Below, piece after piece: positions 40,244 to 50,274 of a DNA stretch of 64,000 nt. The notes beneath the pieces are model-generated. The model saw only the letters and a program-made list of their open reading frames with translations, did no database searches and was not told the DNA's origin. How positions within the stretch are numbered: the first letter of the stretch is position 1; the number at the start of each line of letters is the position of its first letter. This DNA is from Pseudoclavibacter sp. RFBB5 (GTDB taxonomy: Bacteria; Actinomycetota; Actinomycetes; Actinomycetales; Microbacteriaceae): positions 434,001-498,000 of the forward strand of contig NZ_PSTZ01000007.1 in NCBI RefSeq assembly GCF_002931555.1, in the 5' to 3' direction. The position numbers and the translations under genes were made by a program.

Positions 40244-43200
40244 GGGTCGCCTCCAGAATCTCGTGCCAGGTCGTGCTGTCGTCGGGGTCGCCACCGCGTT
40301 CGACGGCGGCGTTGCGGATCTCGGTGACCTTCGCGTAGTCGCGAGGGAGCACCTTCGTGAACTCCTTCGACACCGCGTCGAAGTTGTCGAGCATCTCGCG
40401 GGCCAGCTGCGAGTCGGTCTCCGTGGCATGCCGTTCGAGGATGTCGCGGAGGATGTCCGCATCGGCGCTCGTGAGCGTCGTGAGACCGAGCTCGCCCGTC
40501 GAGAGCATGTCGGGGTTGACGAGCTTCGGGTCGAGCTTGTGCACGTAGGCGATGCCGCCCGACATGCCGGCGCCGAAGTTCTTGCCGGTCTCGCCCAGGA
40601 TCACGGCGAGGCCTCCCGTCATGTACTCGAGCGCGTGGTCGCCCACGGCTTCCGCGACGGCCGTCGCACCGGAGTTGCGCACGAGGAAGCGCTCGCCGAC
40701 GACGCCGCTGAGGAACATCGTGCCGCTGGTCGCGCCGTAGCCGATGACGTTGCCGGCGATGACGTTCTCGTGGGACTTGAACGGCGCGCGCTCGTCAGGG
40801 CGCAGGATGATCTCCCCACCGCTGAGCCCCTTGCCGACGTAGTCGTTCGAGTCGCCGACGAGGCGGATGCGGATGCCATTCGGCAGGAACGCACCGAGCG
40901 ACTGCCCGGCGGTCCCCCGCAGCTCGATGTCGATCGTGCCGGCCGGGAGCCCGTGTTCGCCGTGCCCGCGCGTCACGTGGTGTCCGAGCATCGTGCCGAC
41001 GGCGCGGTCGGTGTTGATGACGTCCATCGACACCTTGACCGACTCGCCGTTCTCGAGGGCCTTCTCGGCGAGCTCGAGGAGCTTCTGGTCGAAGTGCTGG
41101 TCGAGCTCGTGCTCCTGGGTGACGAGGCTGCGCGTGGGCGCGTCGCCGAACTCGTGGCCCGTGAGGACGCGGGAGAGATCGAGGCCCTCGGTCTTCCAGT
41201 GATGCATGGCGTCGTCGACTTCGAGCAGCTCGCGCTTGCCGATGATCTCGTCGAGCGAGCGCACGCCGAGCTCCGCGAGATACTCGCGGACCTCCTGCGC
41301 CACGAACTCGAAGAAGTTGACGACGTGATCCGCCTGGCCGGTGTAGCGCGAACGCAGCTCAGGGTTCTGAGTCGCGACGCCGACGGGGCACGTGTCGAGG
41401 TGGCAGACGCGCATCATGATGCAGCCGGAGACGACGAGGGCGGCCGTCGCGAAGCCGAACTCCTCGGCGCCCAGCAGCGCGCCGACGATGACGTCACGGC
41501 CCGTCTTGAGCTGCCCATCCACCTGCACGACCACTCGATCGCGGAGGCCGTTGAGCATGAGCGTCTGCTGGGTCTCGGCGAGGCCGAGCTCCCAGGGCGT
41601 TCCCGCGTGCTTGAGCGAGTTGAGCGGCGAGGCGCCGGTTCCGCCGTCGTGTCCGGAGACGAGGACCACGTCGGCGAGTGCCTTTGTGACCCCGGCGGCC
41701 ACTGCCCCGATGCCGTTCTCGCTCACGAGCTTCACGTGGATGCGCGCAGACGGGTTGGCCCGCTTCAGGTCGAAGATGAGCTGCTTGAGGTCTTCGATCG
41801 AGTAGATGTCGTGGTGCGGGGGCGGCGAGATGAGCCCGACGCCCGGCGTCGCGTGGCGTGTGCGGGCCACCCACGGGTAGACCTTCGTCGGGGGCAGCTG
41901 CCCGCCCTCGCCCGGCTTCGCGCCCTGCGCGAGCTTGATCTGGATGTCGTCGGCGTGCGTCAGATACATGCTCGTGACGCCGAAGCGCCCGGAAGCGACC
42001 TGCTTGATCGCGCTGCGGCGCTCCGGGTCGAGCAGACGCTCGACATCTTCGCCGCCCTCGCCCGTGTTGGACTTGCCGCCGATGCGGTTCATCGCGATCG
42101 CGAGCGTCTCGTGCGCTTCCTTCGAGATGGAGCCGTAGCTCATCGCTCCGGTCTGGAAGCGCCTGAGGATCTCGGAGGCTGGCTCGACCTCGTCGATCGG
42201 CACGGGAGGCCGTTCGCCGACCTTGAGCTTGAAGAGGCCTCGCAGCGTCATCGTCTCGGCTGCCTGGTCGTCGACGAGCTTCGTGTACTCCTTGAAGATG
42301 TCGTAGCGACCCTCGCGCGTGGAGTGCTGGAGGCGGAAGATCGTGTTCGGGTTGAAGAGGTGGGGCGGCCCCTCGCGGCGCCACTGGTACTCGCCGCCGA
42401 TGTCGAGCGGGCGGTGCGATGCCGGAGCCGCCTGGGCGGGGTAGGCGTGGCGGTGACGCAGCTCGTTCTCGCGAGCGATGCCCTCGAGCCCCATGCCGGA
42501 GATCTTCGACGCCGTGCCGGTGAAGTACTCGCTGACGAGCTCGTTCGAGAGGCCCACGGCCTCGAAGCACTGCGCACCAGCGTACGAGGCGACTGCTGAG
42601 ATGCCCATCTTCGACATGATCTTCAGGACGCCCTTGCCCAGCGCCTTGATGAGGTTCGCGACCGCCTTCTCCTCGGTGACCCCGGTGAGCTTGCCCTGGC
42701 GCACCATGTCCTCGCAGGACTCCATGGCGAGGTACGGGTTGACTGCGGACGCGCCGTAGCCGAGCAGCACGGCGACGTGGTGGACCTCACGCACGTCGCC
42801 CGCCTCGATGACGAGCCCGACACGCATGCGGCGCTCGGTGCGGATCAGGTGGTGATGCACCGCGCTCGTCATGAGCAGCGATGGGATGGGGGCGTAGTCA
42901 CGGTTCGAGTCGCGGTCGGAGAGCACGAGGAATCCCGCGCCGGCGTCGATGGCGCGGTCTGCTTCCTCGCACAGCTCCTCGAGCCGCTTGCGCAGTCCCT
43001 CGACGCCGTCGTCGACGCGGTAGCAGCCGCGAAGCGTCTCGGCCGCGTCGATGCCTGGGCGCTGCTCGATGTGCTGGATCTTCGCGAGCTGGTCGTTGTC
43101 GATGACCGGGAAGTCGAGGACGACCTGGCGAGCGTGCTCTGGGCCCGCGCTCAGGAGGTTCTCCTGGGGGCCGATGCTCGTCGTGAGGCTCGTCACGACC

Positions 43201-44804
43201 TCCTCGCGGATCGCATCCAGCGGCGGGTTGGTGACCTGCGCGAAGTTCTGCGTGAAGTAGTCGAAGACGAGGCGCGGTCGGTCGGTGAGGATCGCGATGG
43301 GCGTGTCAGTGCCCATGGCGCCGATCGGCTCCGCGCCGTTCTTCGCCATAGGGGCGAGCAGGATGCGAAGCTCCTCCTCCGTGTACCCGAACGTGCGCTG
43401 GCGGCGCTCGACGGATGCGGGGGTGTGCGTCACGTGCTCGCGCTCGGGCAGCTCCGCGAGGTTGATGCGGCCCTCGTCGAGCCAGTCGCCCCACGGCTGG
43501 AGCTCGGCGAGATCGTGCTTGACCTCTTCGTCCTCGATGAGACGGCCGACCTCGGTGTCCACGAGGAGCACCTGGCCGGGACGCAGGCGCCCCTTGCGGA
43601 TGACGGTGGCTGGGTCGAGGCTGGCGACGCCGACCTCGGAGCCGAGGACGATGAGCCCGTCGGCGGTCTGGACGAAGCGTCCAGGGCGCAGGCCGTTGCG
43701 GTCGAGGGTCGCGCACACGTAGCGGCCATCGGTGAAGGCCATGGCGGCGGGGCCGTCCCACGGCTCCATGATCAGCGAGTGGTACTCGTAGAAGTCGCGA
43801 ACTTCAGCGCTCAGGTCCTCTGCGGTCTCCCACGCGGCCGGCACCATCATGTGCACGGCGTGCGACAGCGAGCGGCCGGACAGCGTGAGGAGTTCGAGCA
43901 CCTCGTCGAAGGACGCGGAGTCGCTCGCGCCCTCGGTCACGATCGGGAAGAGATCGGAGACGTCACCGAGGATCTCGGATCGAAGCTGCGACTGGCGGGC
44001 GCGCATCCAGTTGCGGTTGCCGCGCACGGTGTTGATCTCGCCGTTGTGGGCCATCATGCGCATGGGCTGCGCGAGCTGCCACGACGGGAACGTGTTGGTC
44101 GAGTAGCGAGAGTGGACGATCGCGAGCTTGGACGCGAAGCGCTCGTCGCCGAGGTCGGGGAAGAACGGCTCCAGCTGGAGCGTCGTCACCATGCCCTTGT
44201 AGGTGATCATGCGGCACGAGAGCGACATGAAGTAGACCCCGAGCGAGTGCTCCGCGCGCTTGCGCAGGCGGTAGCACTGACGGTCGAGGGACGCCCCCTT
44301 GCGCGGGTTGCCCCGGAAGTTCTGGCGCTCGCTGCGCACGTAGAGCTGCTCGATGACCGGCATCGCGGCGCGTGCGAGCTTGCCGAGCTCATCCGGCTGC
44401 ACGGGGACCTCGCGCCAGCCGATGACCCGGAGGTCCTCTTCTGCCGCGAGCTTGACGATTCCGGCCTTGACGCGCGCCCGCTCGTCAGGGTCCACCGGAA
44501 GGTAGGCGTTGCCGACGGCGTAGCGCCCCTCTGCCGGAAGCTCGAACCCGCTCACCGCGCGGAAGAACTCGTCGGGGATCTGGGTCAGGATGCCGGCGCC
44601 GTCACCCGTTCCGGCGTCCGAGCCGACCGCGCCGCGGTGCTCCATGTGGCGCAGGGCGTCGAGCGCGTGATCGATGATGTCGTGGCCCGGCGTGCCGCGC
44701 AGGGTGGCGACCATCGCGAGCCCGCAGGCATCGCGCTCATTCGCAGGGTCATAGAGACCGGCTGCTTCTGGGTAGCCATTCGTTGGAAAGGCGGCGGAGG
44801 TCAT
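40236..44804 (-). CDS. gltB: Glutamate synthase large subunit, canonical
   Basis: 1522 aa, the normal size. It transfers the glutamine amide nitrogen to 2-oxoglutarate. The glutaminase nucleophile after processing is Cys27 (DACGLAMVATL), with HNGEINTVRGNRNWM in the same domain. The FMN domain has TGAMSYGSISKEAHE (from residue 885), IKQVASGRFGV and SGHDGGTGA. The 3Fe-4S cysteines are at 1128, 1134 and 1139 (CIMMRVCHLDTC). The ATG has GAGGGGA about 7 nt upstream. A GlnR-like box lies about 130 bp upstream. This complete GltBD makes the GltB-like gene at 23862 a second system. Confidence 0.98.
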   Translation of the reverse strand: MTSAAFPTNGYPEAAGLYDPANERDACGLAMVATLRGTPGHDIIDHALDALRHMEHRGAVGSDAGTGDGAGILTQIPDEFFRAVSGFELPAEGRYAVGNAYLPVDPDERARVKAGIVKLAAEEDLRVIGWREVPVQPDELGKLARAAMPVIEQLYVRSERQNFRGNPRKGASLDRQCYRLRKRAEHSLGVYFMSLSCRMITYKGMVTTLQLEPFFPDLGDERFASKLAIVHSRYSTNTFPSWQLAQPMRMMAHNGEINTVRGNRNWMRARQSQLRSEILGDVSDLFPIVTEGASDSASFDEVLELLTLSGRSLSHAVHMMVPAAWETAEDLSAEVRDFYEYHSLIMEPWDGPAAMAFTDGRYVCATLDRNGLRPGRFVQTADGLIVLGSEVGVASLDPATVIRKGRLRPGQVLLVDTEVGRLIEDEEVKHDLAELQPWGDWLDEGRINLAELPEREHVTHTPASVERRQRTFGYTEEELRILLAPMAKNGAEPIGAMGTDTPIAILTDRPRLVFDYFTQNFAQVTNPPLDAIREEVVTSLTTSIGPQENLLSAGPEHARQVVLDFPVIDNDQLAKIQHIEQRPGIDAAETLRGCYRVDDGVEGLRKRLEELCEEADRAIDAGAGFLVLSDRDSNRDYAPIPSLLMTSAVHHHLIRTERRMRVGLVIEAGDVREVHHVAVLLGYGASAVNPYLAMESCEDMVRQGKLTGVTEEKAVANLIKALGKGVLKIMSKMGISAVASYAGAQCFEAVGLSNELVSEYFTGTASKISGMGLEGIARENELRHRHAYPAQAAPASHRPLDIGGEYQWRREGPPHLFNPNTIFRLQHSTREGRYDIFKEYTKLVDDQAAETMTLRGLFKLKVGERPPVPIDEVEPASEILRRFQTGAMSYGSISKEAHETLAIAMNRIGGKSNTGEGGEDVERLLDPERRSAIKQVASGRFGVTSMYLTHADDIQIKLAQGAKPGEGGQLPPTKVYPWVARTRHATPGVGLISPPPHHDIYSIEDLKQLIFDLKRANPSARIHVKLVSENGIGAVAAGVTKALADVVLVSGHDGGTGASPLNSLKHAGTPWELGLAETQQTLMLNGLRDRVVVQVDGQLKTGRDVIVGALLGAEEFGFATAALVVSGCIMMRVCHLDTCPVGVATQNPELRSRYTGQADHVVNFFEFVAQEVREYLAELGVRSLDEIIGKRELLEVDDAMHHWKTEGLDLSRVLTGHEFGDAPTRSLVTQEHELDQHFDQKLLELAEKALENGESVKVSMDVINTDRAVGTMLGHHVTRGHGEHGLPAGTIDIELRGTAGQSLGAFLPNGIRIRLVGDSNDYVGKGLSGGEIILRPDERAPFKSHENVIAGNVIGYGATSGTMFLSGVVGERFLVRNSGATAVAEAVGDHALEYMTGGLAVILGETGKNFGAGMSGGIAYVHKLDPKLVNPDMLSTGELGLTTLTSADADILRDILERHATETDSQLAREMLDNFDAVSKEFTKVLPRDYAKVTEIRNAAVERGGDPDDSTTWHEILEATRG

Positions 44805-44917
44805 AACTCGTCCCCTCGTCGGTGGTGCCATGGGTCGCTTGGCGGACTCGACAGAAGACTGATGTTGACGGAGCCCGTGGGGGCGGGTGCCTACAGGCGT
44901 CCGTCGGTCCATTCAGC

Positions 44918-44949
44918 AGAGTACGACCGCTGTGTTACCTCTGTGTTTC
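44918..44949 (-). promoter_or_regulatory. Putative gltB promoter with GlnR-like box
   Basis: On the minus strand GAAAC-N6-GTAAC (44934-44949) matches the actinobacterial GlnR half-site pair GAAAC/GTnAC with the expected 6-bp spacing. TACTCT (44918-44923) lies downstream as a -10, and the box covers the -35 position. GlnR controls nitrogen assimilation genes in actinomycetes. Whether it activates or represses here is not known. Confidence 0.5.
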
Positions 44950-44991
44950 GCGTGCGACTCCAGGCAGCCCAGGAGGGTCGTGCCCGGCGGA

Positions 44992-46053
44992 TCACACCCT
45001 CGACGAGTCGGAAGCTTCCTTGCGCTCATCAGGTGTTTCTTCACCGTCGGGCGAGTTAGGCTTGGCTACGGAAGTTTCCTCGTCGTGAACCTCAGATTTC
45101 GCGGAGGTTTCCTCTGCGTCCGCTTCGTCCTCGTCGCCCTCATCCGACTCCTGCTCACCCAGCTCGTCTTCCTCGGCGGCCTTGGCCGCCGCTTCCGACT
45201 CCGGGTCGCGCCCGGGCAGATAGACGCTGTAGCTCAGCTGCGAGACCGGGAGGCGTGAGACGACGACGAACAGCGCGATGCCGACGATGACGAGGCACAG
45301 GGCACCGAAGACGTTCGAGCGCATGCCGAGGATGACCTCGGAGTAGTCGACGCGGATCGACTCGATCCAGATGCGACCCGTGCCGTACCAGATGAGGTAG
45401 GAGGCGAGCGTCTTGCCGGCGCGCCACCGGAACATGCGCTCGAGGAGCACGATGATCGCGATGCCCGCGAGGTTCCACAGCATCTCGTAGAGGAACGTGG
45501 GGTGGAAGAGCGTGCCTTCCGGCAGCCCGACGGGAAAGGCCGGGTTGCTCGCCTCGATCTGCAGGCCCCAGGGCAGATCGGTCGGCCACCCGTAGAGCTC
45601 ATGGTTGAAGTAGTTTCCGAGGCGTCCGACGGCCTGCGCGAGCAGCAGTCCGGGGATCAGCGCGTCGGAGAAGGCGAGCATCCGGATGCCCGTCATGCGG
45701 CTCGCGATGAAGATGCCGATCGCGCCGCCGATGAGGGAGCCGATGATGGCGTTGCCGCCCTCCCAGATGAAGAAGATGCGCCAGAAGTTCGCGCCCTCGA
45801 AGAAGTAGTCGGCGGGGTGCGTGAAGACGTGATAGAGACGCGCACCGAGCAGGCCGAGCAGGACGGCCCAGATGGCGAAGTCGACCGTGATCCACTTCTC
45901 CCCACCACGAGCGGTCAGGCGCCGGTCGGTCCACAGCACCGCGAGCACCATGCCGGCGACGATGAACAGCGCGTAGAGGTGCACCGTCAGGGGGCCGACC
46001 TCGAAGCTCGCCCAATCGAGGGGCGGGCTGGGGATTCCGGTCAGGGGCGTCAT
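44992..46053 (-). CDS. lgt: Prolipoprotein diacylglyceryl transferase
   Basis: 353 aa. It attaches diacylglycerol to the lipobox cysteine of prelipoproteins at the membrane. About seven membrane segments and the signature GRLGNYFNHELYGWPTDLPWG are present, with the conserved IWEGGNAIIGSLIGG and LYHVFTH. A highly acidic tail of about 70 residues (Glu/Asp/Ser-rich, from about residue 280) exceeds the core family length and is probably cytoplasmic and disordered. The ATG overlaps the trpA stop (ATGA), placing lgt last in the trp run. Confidence 0.97.
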   Translation of the reverse strand: MTPLTGIPSPPLDWASFEVGPLTVHLYALFIVAGMVLAVLWTDRRLTARGGEKWITVDFAIWAVLLGLLGARLYHVFTHPADYFFEGANFWRIFFIWEGGNAIIGSLIGGAIGIFIASRMTGIRMLAFSDALIPGLLLAQAVGRLGNYFNHELYGWPTDLPWGLQIEASNPAFPVGLPEGTLFHPTFLYEMLWNLAGIAIIVLLERMFRWRAGKTLASYLIWYGTGRIWIESIRVDYSEVILGMRSNVFGALCLVIVGIALFVVVSRLPVSQLSYSVYLPGRDPESEAAAKAAEEDELGEQESDEGDEDEADAEETSAKSEVHDEETSVAKPNSPDGEETPDERKEASDSSRV

Positions 46054-46871
46054 GCGTGTTCCTTCGAAGTCGTGGCCTCGAGGGCCGTGCCGCGCGCGAG
46101 CTGGGCCGCGGTCTCCGCGACCGCCTCGACGCCTCCGGCGGCGAGGGCCTTGACGAGGGCGGAGCCGACGATGGCTCCCTCGGCGTATTCGAGGACTTCG
46201 CGCACCTGCTCCGCGCTGGAGATGCCGAGTCCGACGCAGGCCCGAGTGCAGCCGTGCGCGTGCAGTCGATCTGCGAGCGTCCGCGCCGCCTGGTCGACAT
46301 CAGCGCGGGCGCCGGTGATGCCCATCGTGGAGACCGTGTACACGAAGCCCCTGCTGGAGTCGATGACGAGGTCGAGGCGAGTGTCACTCGAGCTGGGCGC
46401 TGCGAGGAAGACCCGGTCAAGGTCATGGCTCTTGGCCGCCGCGATCCACTCGGCGCCCTCGTCTGGCACGAGGTCCGGGGTGATGAGCCCGTTGCCGCCA
46501 GCCTCGGCCAGGTCCCGCGCGAACGCGTCGACGCCGTACTGCATGACGAGGTTCCAGTAGGTCATGACGACGATCGGCGCGTCGACCTCGGCGCGGATCC
46601 GTCTGATGGCCTCGAACACGTGCTCCGTGCGGAAGCCGCCCTCAAGCGCCTGCACGGCCGCAGCCTGGATGACGGGGCCGTCCATGACGGGGTCGGAGTA
46701 CGGCATGCCGAGTTCCAGCACGTCCGCCCCGGCCTTCACGACCGCGATGGCCGCCGCGACGGAGGTCTCGAAGTCGGGGAACCCGACGGGCAGGTACGCG
46801 ACGAGCGCGCCCCTGCGGTCCCGGTTCGCGGCGTCGATGACGCTCTCGAGTGCGGAGGGTGCTGAGGTCAT
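46050..46871 (-). CDS. trpA: Tryptophan synthase alpha subunit
   Basis: 273 aa. It cleaves indole-3-glycerol phosphate to indole, which passes to TrpB. The catalytic Glu is in [16 protein letters not shown] and the catalytic Asp in [14 protein letters not shown]; the phosphate loop [10 protein letters not shown] is present. Its start overlaps the trpB stop by 4 nt, and its stop overlaps the lgt start. Confidence 0.98.
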   Translation of the reverse strand: MTSAPSALESVIDAANRDRRGALVAYLPVGFPDFETSVAAAIAVVKAGADVLELGMPYSDPVMDGPVIQAAAVQALEGGFRTEHVFEAIRRIRAEVDAPIVVMTYWNLVMQYGVDAFARDLAEAGGNGLITPDLVPDEGAEWIAAAKSHDLDRVFLAAPSSSDTRLDLVIDSSRGFVYTVSTMGITGARADVDQAARTLADRLHAHGCTRACVGLGISSAEQVREVLEYAEGAIVGSALVKALAAGGVEAVAETAAQLARGTALEATTSKEHA

Positions 46872-48130
46872 TTGCCCTGTCCTTCTGATGCGTCGAGGCC
46901 CTCGGTGCGGTCCGGGTCTCCGAGCCCGAAGTACTCGGCGGCCGTCTCCATGTCCTTGTCACCGCGCCCGGAGAGCGAGACCAGGATCGTGGCGTCTGGC
47001 CCGAGCTCCTTCCCGAGCTCGAGCGCCCCGGCGAGCGCGTGGCTCGACTCGATCGCCGGGATGATGCCCTCGGTGCGAGCCAGGAGTCGGAACGCGTCCA
47101 TGGCCGCGGCGTCGGTCACCGGAAGGTAGCGTGCGCGCCCGATGGACGCGAGGTAGGCGTGCTCAGGCCCGACCCCGGGGTAGTCGAGGCCGGCCGAGAT
47201 CGAATGCGACTCGACCGTCTGCCCGTCCGTGTCCTGCAGCAGCAGCGTGCGCGCGCCGTGGAGCACTCCTGGCCGTCCGCCGCCGATCGTGGCAGCGTGG
47301 CGCGGCGTGTCGACGCCATCACCCGCCGCCTCGTAGCCGTACAGGGCGACCTTCTCGTCGTCGAGGAAGGCGCTGAAGATGCCGATGGCGTTCGAACCAC
47401 CGCCGACACAGGCCACCACCGCATCGGGCAGCGACCCCGTCAGGTCGATGACCTGCTGACGAGCTTCCTCGCCGATCACTGCCTGCAGGTCGCGCACGAG
47501 CGCGGGGAACGGATGCGGCCCGGCGGCGGTCCCGAAGAGGTAGTTCGTGGTGTCGACGGACGCCACCCAGTCGCGCATGGCGTCGTTGATCGCATCCTTC
47601 AGCGTGGCTGAGCCGGCTTCCACCGCGACCACCTCGGCGCCGAGGAGGCGCATCCGGGCGACGTTGAGGGCCTGACGGGCCGTGTCGACGGCCCCCATGT
47701 AGATCGTGCAGTCGAGCCCGAAGAGCGCGGCGGCGGTGGCGGTCGCAACACCGTGCTGGCCGGCACCGGTCTCGGCGATGACCCGTGTCTTCCCGATGCG
47801 CTTCGTCAGGAGCGCCTGGCCGAGCACGTTGTTGATCTTGTGCGAGCCCGTGTGATTGAGGTCCTCGCGCTTCAGGATGATGCGCGCTCCGCCGCCGTGC
47901 GCCGCGAACCGAGGGGCCTCAGTGATGATCGACGGGCGTCCCGAGTAGTCGCGGTGCAGGCGACCGAGCTCCGCCCAGAACTCGTCGTCCGCCTTCGCTG
48001 CCTCCCACGCGGTCGCGAGCTCGTCGAGAGCGGCCATGAGGCTCTCGGGAACGAACCTCCCGCCGAATTCGCCGAAGTAGGGGCCTGAGGCGTCGCGCAA
48101 CGATGTCGTGCTGGGGGGCTGAATGCTCAT
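46868..48130 (-). CDS. trpB: Tryptophan synthase beta subunit
   Basis: 420 aa. A PLP enzyme condensing indole with serine. The PLP lysine lies in [15 protein letters not shown], followed by [20 protein letters not shown] and the phosphate loop [11 protein letters not shown]. It overlaps trpC upstream and trpA downstream by 4 nt each. Confidence 0.98.
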   Translation of the reverse strand: MSIQPPSTTSLRDASGPYFGEFGGRFVPESLMAALDELATAWEAAKADDEFWAELGRLHRDYSGRPSIITEAPRFAAHGGGARIILKREDLNHTGSHKINNVLGQALLTKRIGKTRVIAETGAGQHGVATATAAALFGLDCTIYMGAVDTARQALNVARMRLLGAEVVAVEAGSATLKDAINDAMRDWVASVDTTNYLFGTAAGPHPFPALVRDLQAVIGEEARQQVIDLTGSLPDAVVACVGGGSNAIGIFSAFLDDEKVALYGYEAAGDGVDTPRHAATIGGGRPGVLHGARTLLLQDTDGQTVESHSISAGLDYPGVGPEHAYLASIGRARYLPVTDAAAMDAFRLLARTEGIIPAIESSHALAGALELGKELGPDATILVSLSGRGDKDMETAAEYFGLGDPDRTEGLDASEGQGK

Positions 48131-48900
48131 GCGAGGTGGAAGGTCTCCAAGGTAGTTTCGGGGTCGCCGCCCGTGACGAGGGCCTCCCCGATGAGGACTG
48201 CGTCCGCGCCCGCATCGCGGTAGCGGCGGACGTGGGCTGGCTCGAGGACGGCCGATTCGGCGACCTTCACCACGTCACTCGGGTACAGGGGGGCGAGCTC
48301 TCCGAAGAGCTCGGGGTGCAGCTCGAACGTTGCCAGGTTGCGCGCGTTGACGCCGAGGATGCGAGCGCCAGCGTCGAGGCCACGCAGCAGCTCGTCCTTC
48401 GAGTGCGCCTCGACGAGGGCCGTCATGCCGAGCTGCTCGGTGAACTCCGCGAGTCGCACCAGCGTTGACTGGTCGAGGCCGGCGACGATGAGCAGGGCGA
48501 GGTCGGCGCCGCAGGCACGAGCCTCGAGCAGCTGGTACTCCTCGGCGATGAACTCCTTGCGCAGCACCGGAACGGCTACCGTGTCGCGCACGGCTCGGAG
48601 GTCGTCGAGCGAGCCGAGGAACTTGCGCTGCTCGGTGAGGACCGAGATCGCGGCTGCTCCCCCACGCTCGTAGGAGGCGGCGAGGACGGCCGGGTCCGGG
48701 ATGTCAGCGAGACGGCCGCGCGATGGGCTGGCGCGCTTGACCTCGGCGATGATGTTCACGCGCTCCGAGCGCGCGAGCGCCGCATAGGCGTCGAGCGCTG
48801 GCGGAACGTCGGCGATTCGTGCCTCGAGCGCACGTGCCGGCGTCCGCTCCCGCCGTTCTGCGGCGTCCTCGAGTGCGCCGTGGTAGAGCGACTCGAGCAA
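48127..48900 (-). CDS. trpC: Indole-3-glycerol phosphate synthase
   Basis: 257 aa from a TTG that gives the typical N-terminus (M)[11 protein letters not shown]. Visible are [14 protein letters not shown] (catalytic Lys), [20 protein letters not shown] and [10 protein letters not shown], the hallmarks of TrpC. The TTG lies one base after the stop of the preceding 92-aa gene. A separate trpF is not present in this window; in actinobacteria the bifunctional isomerase PriA/HisA usually covers that step. Confidence 0.96.
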   Translation of the reverse strand: MLESLYHGALEDAAERRERTPARALEARIADVPPALDAYAALARSERVNIIAEVKRASPSRGRLADIPDPAVLAASYERGGAAAISVLTEQRKFLGSLDDLRAVRDTVAVPVLRKEFIAEEYQLLEARACGADLALLIVAGLDQSTLVRLAEFTEQLGMTALVEAHSKDELLRGLDAGARILGVNARNLATFELHPELFGELAPLYPSDVVKVAESAVLEPAHVRRYRDAGADAVLIGEALVTGGDPETTLETFHLA

Positions 48901-48901
48901 G

Positions 48902-49180
48902 CTAGTGCGCCTTCGGCCCGAAGCCGAGGCGCGCGAGCACTGGCCAGGCGACGGCACCGACCGCGACGGCGGCGACGCCGACCCAGGTCAGGACGGCCTG
49001 ATCGAACCAGATCCCGAGGGTGCCGATCGTGAAGCCCGCGAGCATGATGAGCACGCCGGTCCAGGCGGCGACCGAGTGCCCGTGGCTCTCGTGCGGCTCC
49101 TGCAGCGGAGCTTCCTGCACCTCCTCGGCTTCGGCGATGTTCGTGGGTTCGTGGGACGTCTTCGCGGACATTTCAGTCAT
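48902..49180 (-). CDS. Small two-helix membrane protein in the trp run
   Basis: 92 aa. A soluble acidic N-terminus (about 45 residues) ends in ESHGHSVAAWTGVLIMLAGF, followed by two membrane segments and GFGPKAH. Small HGHS-type membrane proteins occur just before trpC in many actinobacteria; their function is unknown. The ATG has AAGGAG 8 nt upstream; an in-frame start much earlier is not credible. Confidence 0.87.
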   Translation of the reverse strand: MTEMSAKTSHEPTNIAEAEEVQEAPLQEPHESHGHSVAAWTGVLIMLAGFTIGTLGIWFDQAVLTWVGVAAVAVGAVAWPVLARLGFGPKAH

Positions 49181-49214
49181 GAGGGTGCTCCTTGTCACGT
49201 GCGCTTGGGTAAGT

Positions 49215-49898
49215 CTAGCTGGATGCTCGTGTGCCACCGGTGTCGGTGGGATCGTCCCCGTGACTGAGCGCATCCCATTGCTCGACCCGCCGGTCGCTGT
49301 CGGTCGGTGCGACAGCCGGTGCGGCGGCCGGCTCATCGTCGCCGCCCGCAGTCGCATCCGCGGGCTCGAGCGAGGTGGTCGTGAAGCGGCGTCCCCCGGT
49401 CGGCCATCTGCGAGCCGTGGTGATGACGGCGAGGCCCGCGAGCACGAGGATCGCTCCCGCGAGAACCGCGAGCCAAGGCCAGAACGTGACCGTCACCGTG
49501 CCGGCCGCGACCGCGTCCGCGATCGTCTGCTCCCCCGCGAGGCCGGACGCCGCCGTCACCTCCGGCGCGATCGCCGGAGCCGGGTTCCCAACCGCGATGA
49601 ACGACTGCAGCACGAGGACGGCGCCGACGAGCGTCAGCAGGCCGCCGAGAACATAGCGGAAGATGAGGCCAGCCAGCGCCAGCGCGGCGAGCACGGCAAG
49701 CGCGGCGAGTGCGAGCGCCATGACGGCGGGAGCTGCGACGTCTCCGCGGACCTCACCGCTGTAGCTCTCCGGTCCGAGGACGAGGTCGAACGAGAACCAC
49801 GCCTGTGACCACGCGAGGATCGCCAGCCCGGCGCCGACGACGATCGACATCAGCGCCGTGCGCTTGCCTCGCTTTCCGGCGGCGTCAGGCGCGCTCAT
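49215..49898 (-). CDS. Trp biosynthesis-associated membrane protein
   Basis: 227 aa with about four membrane segments and an acidic C-terminal tail. The pattern SQAWFSFDL and the long Ala/Leu helices followed by FWPWLAVLAGAILVLAG match the actinobacterial family found in trp operons, of unknown function. The ATG lies within the end of hisI (14-nt overlap), linking the his and trp blocks. Confidence 0.9.
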   Translation of the reverse strand: MSAPDAAGKRGKRTALMSIVVGAGLAILAWSQAWFSFDLVLGPESYSGEVRGDVAAPAVMALALAALAVLAALALAGLIFRYVLGGLLTLVGAVLVLQSFIAVGNPAPAIAPEVTAASGLAGEQTIADAVAAGTVTVTFWPWLAVLAGAILVLAGLAVITTARRWPTGGRRFTTTSLEPADATAGGDDEPAAAPAVAPTDSDRRVEQWDALSHGDDPTDTGGTRASS

Positions 49899-50274
49899 GA
49901 GCTTCGAAGTCCAGGGCCTGCTGGTCGCCGTCGAAGCACGTCCGCGTGCCGGTGTGGCAGGCAGGGCCGTGCTGGTCGACGCGGATGAGGATCGTGTCGG
50001 CATCGCAGTCGAGTGCGAAGCTCACGAGCCGCTGCGTGTTGCCCGAGGTGTCGCCCTTGCGCCACAGCTCAGCGCGCGACCGGGACCAGTACACGACCCG
50101 GCCCTCCGTGAGCGTCATGCGGAGCGACTCCTCGTTCATGTAGGCGAGCATGAGCACCTCGCGGGTGTCGTGCTGCGTGACGATGACGGGGACGAGCCCG
50201 CGGTCGTCGAAGGAGGTCCTGGCCACTATCTGGTCGAGCTGCTCGGAGGGCACAGGGAAGCTGGCGGTGCTCAT
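49885..50274 (-). CDS. hisI: Phosphoribosyl-AMP cyclohydrolase
   Basis: 129 aa. It opens the adenine ring of PR-AMP, the third step of histidine synthesis. Typical motifs: [32 protein letters not shown], and the zinc cysteines in [20 protein letters not shown] and TCF. Its ATG overlaps the hisF stop. Confidence 0.97.
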   Translation of the reverse strand: MSTASFPVPSEQLDQIVARTSFDDRGLVPVIVTQHDTREVLMLAYMNEESLRMTLTEGRVVYWSRSRAELWRKGDTSGNTQRLVSFALDCDADTILIRVDQHGPACHTGTRTCFDGDQQALDFEAHERA

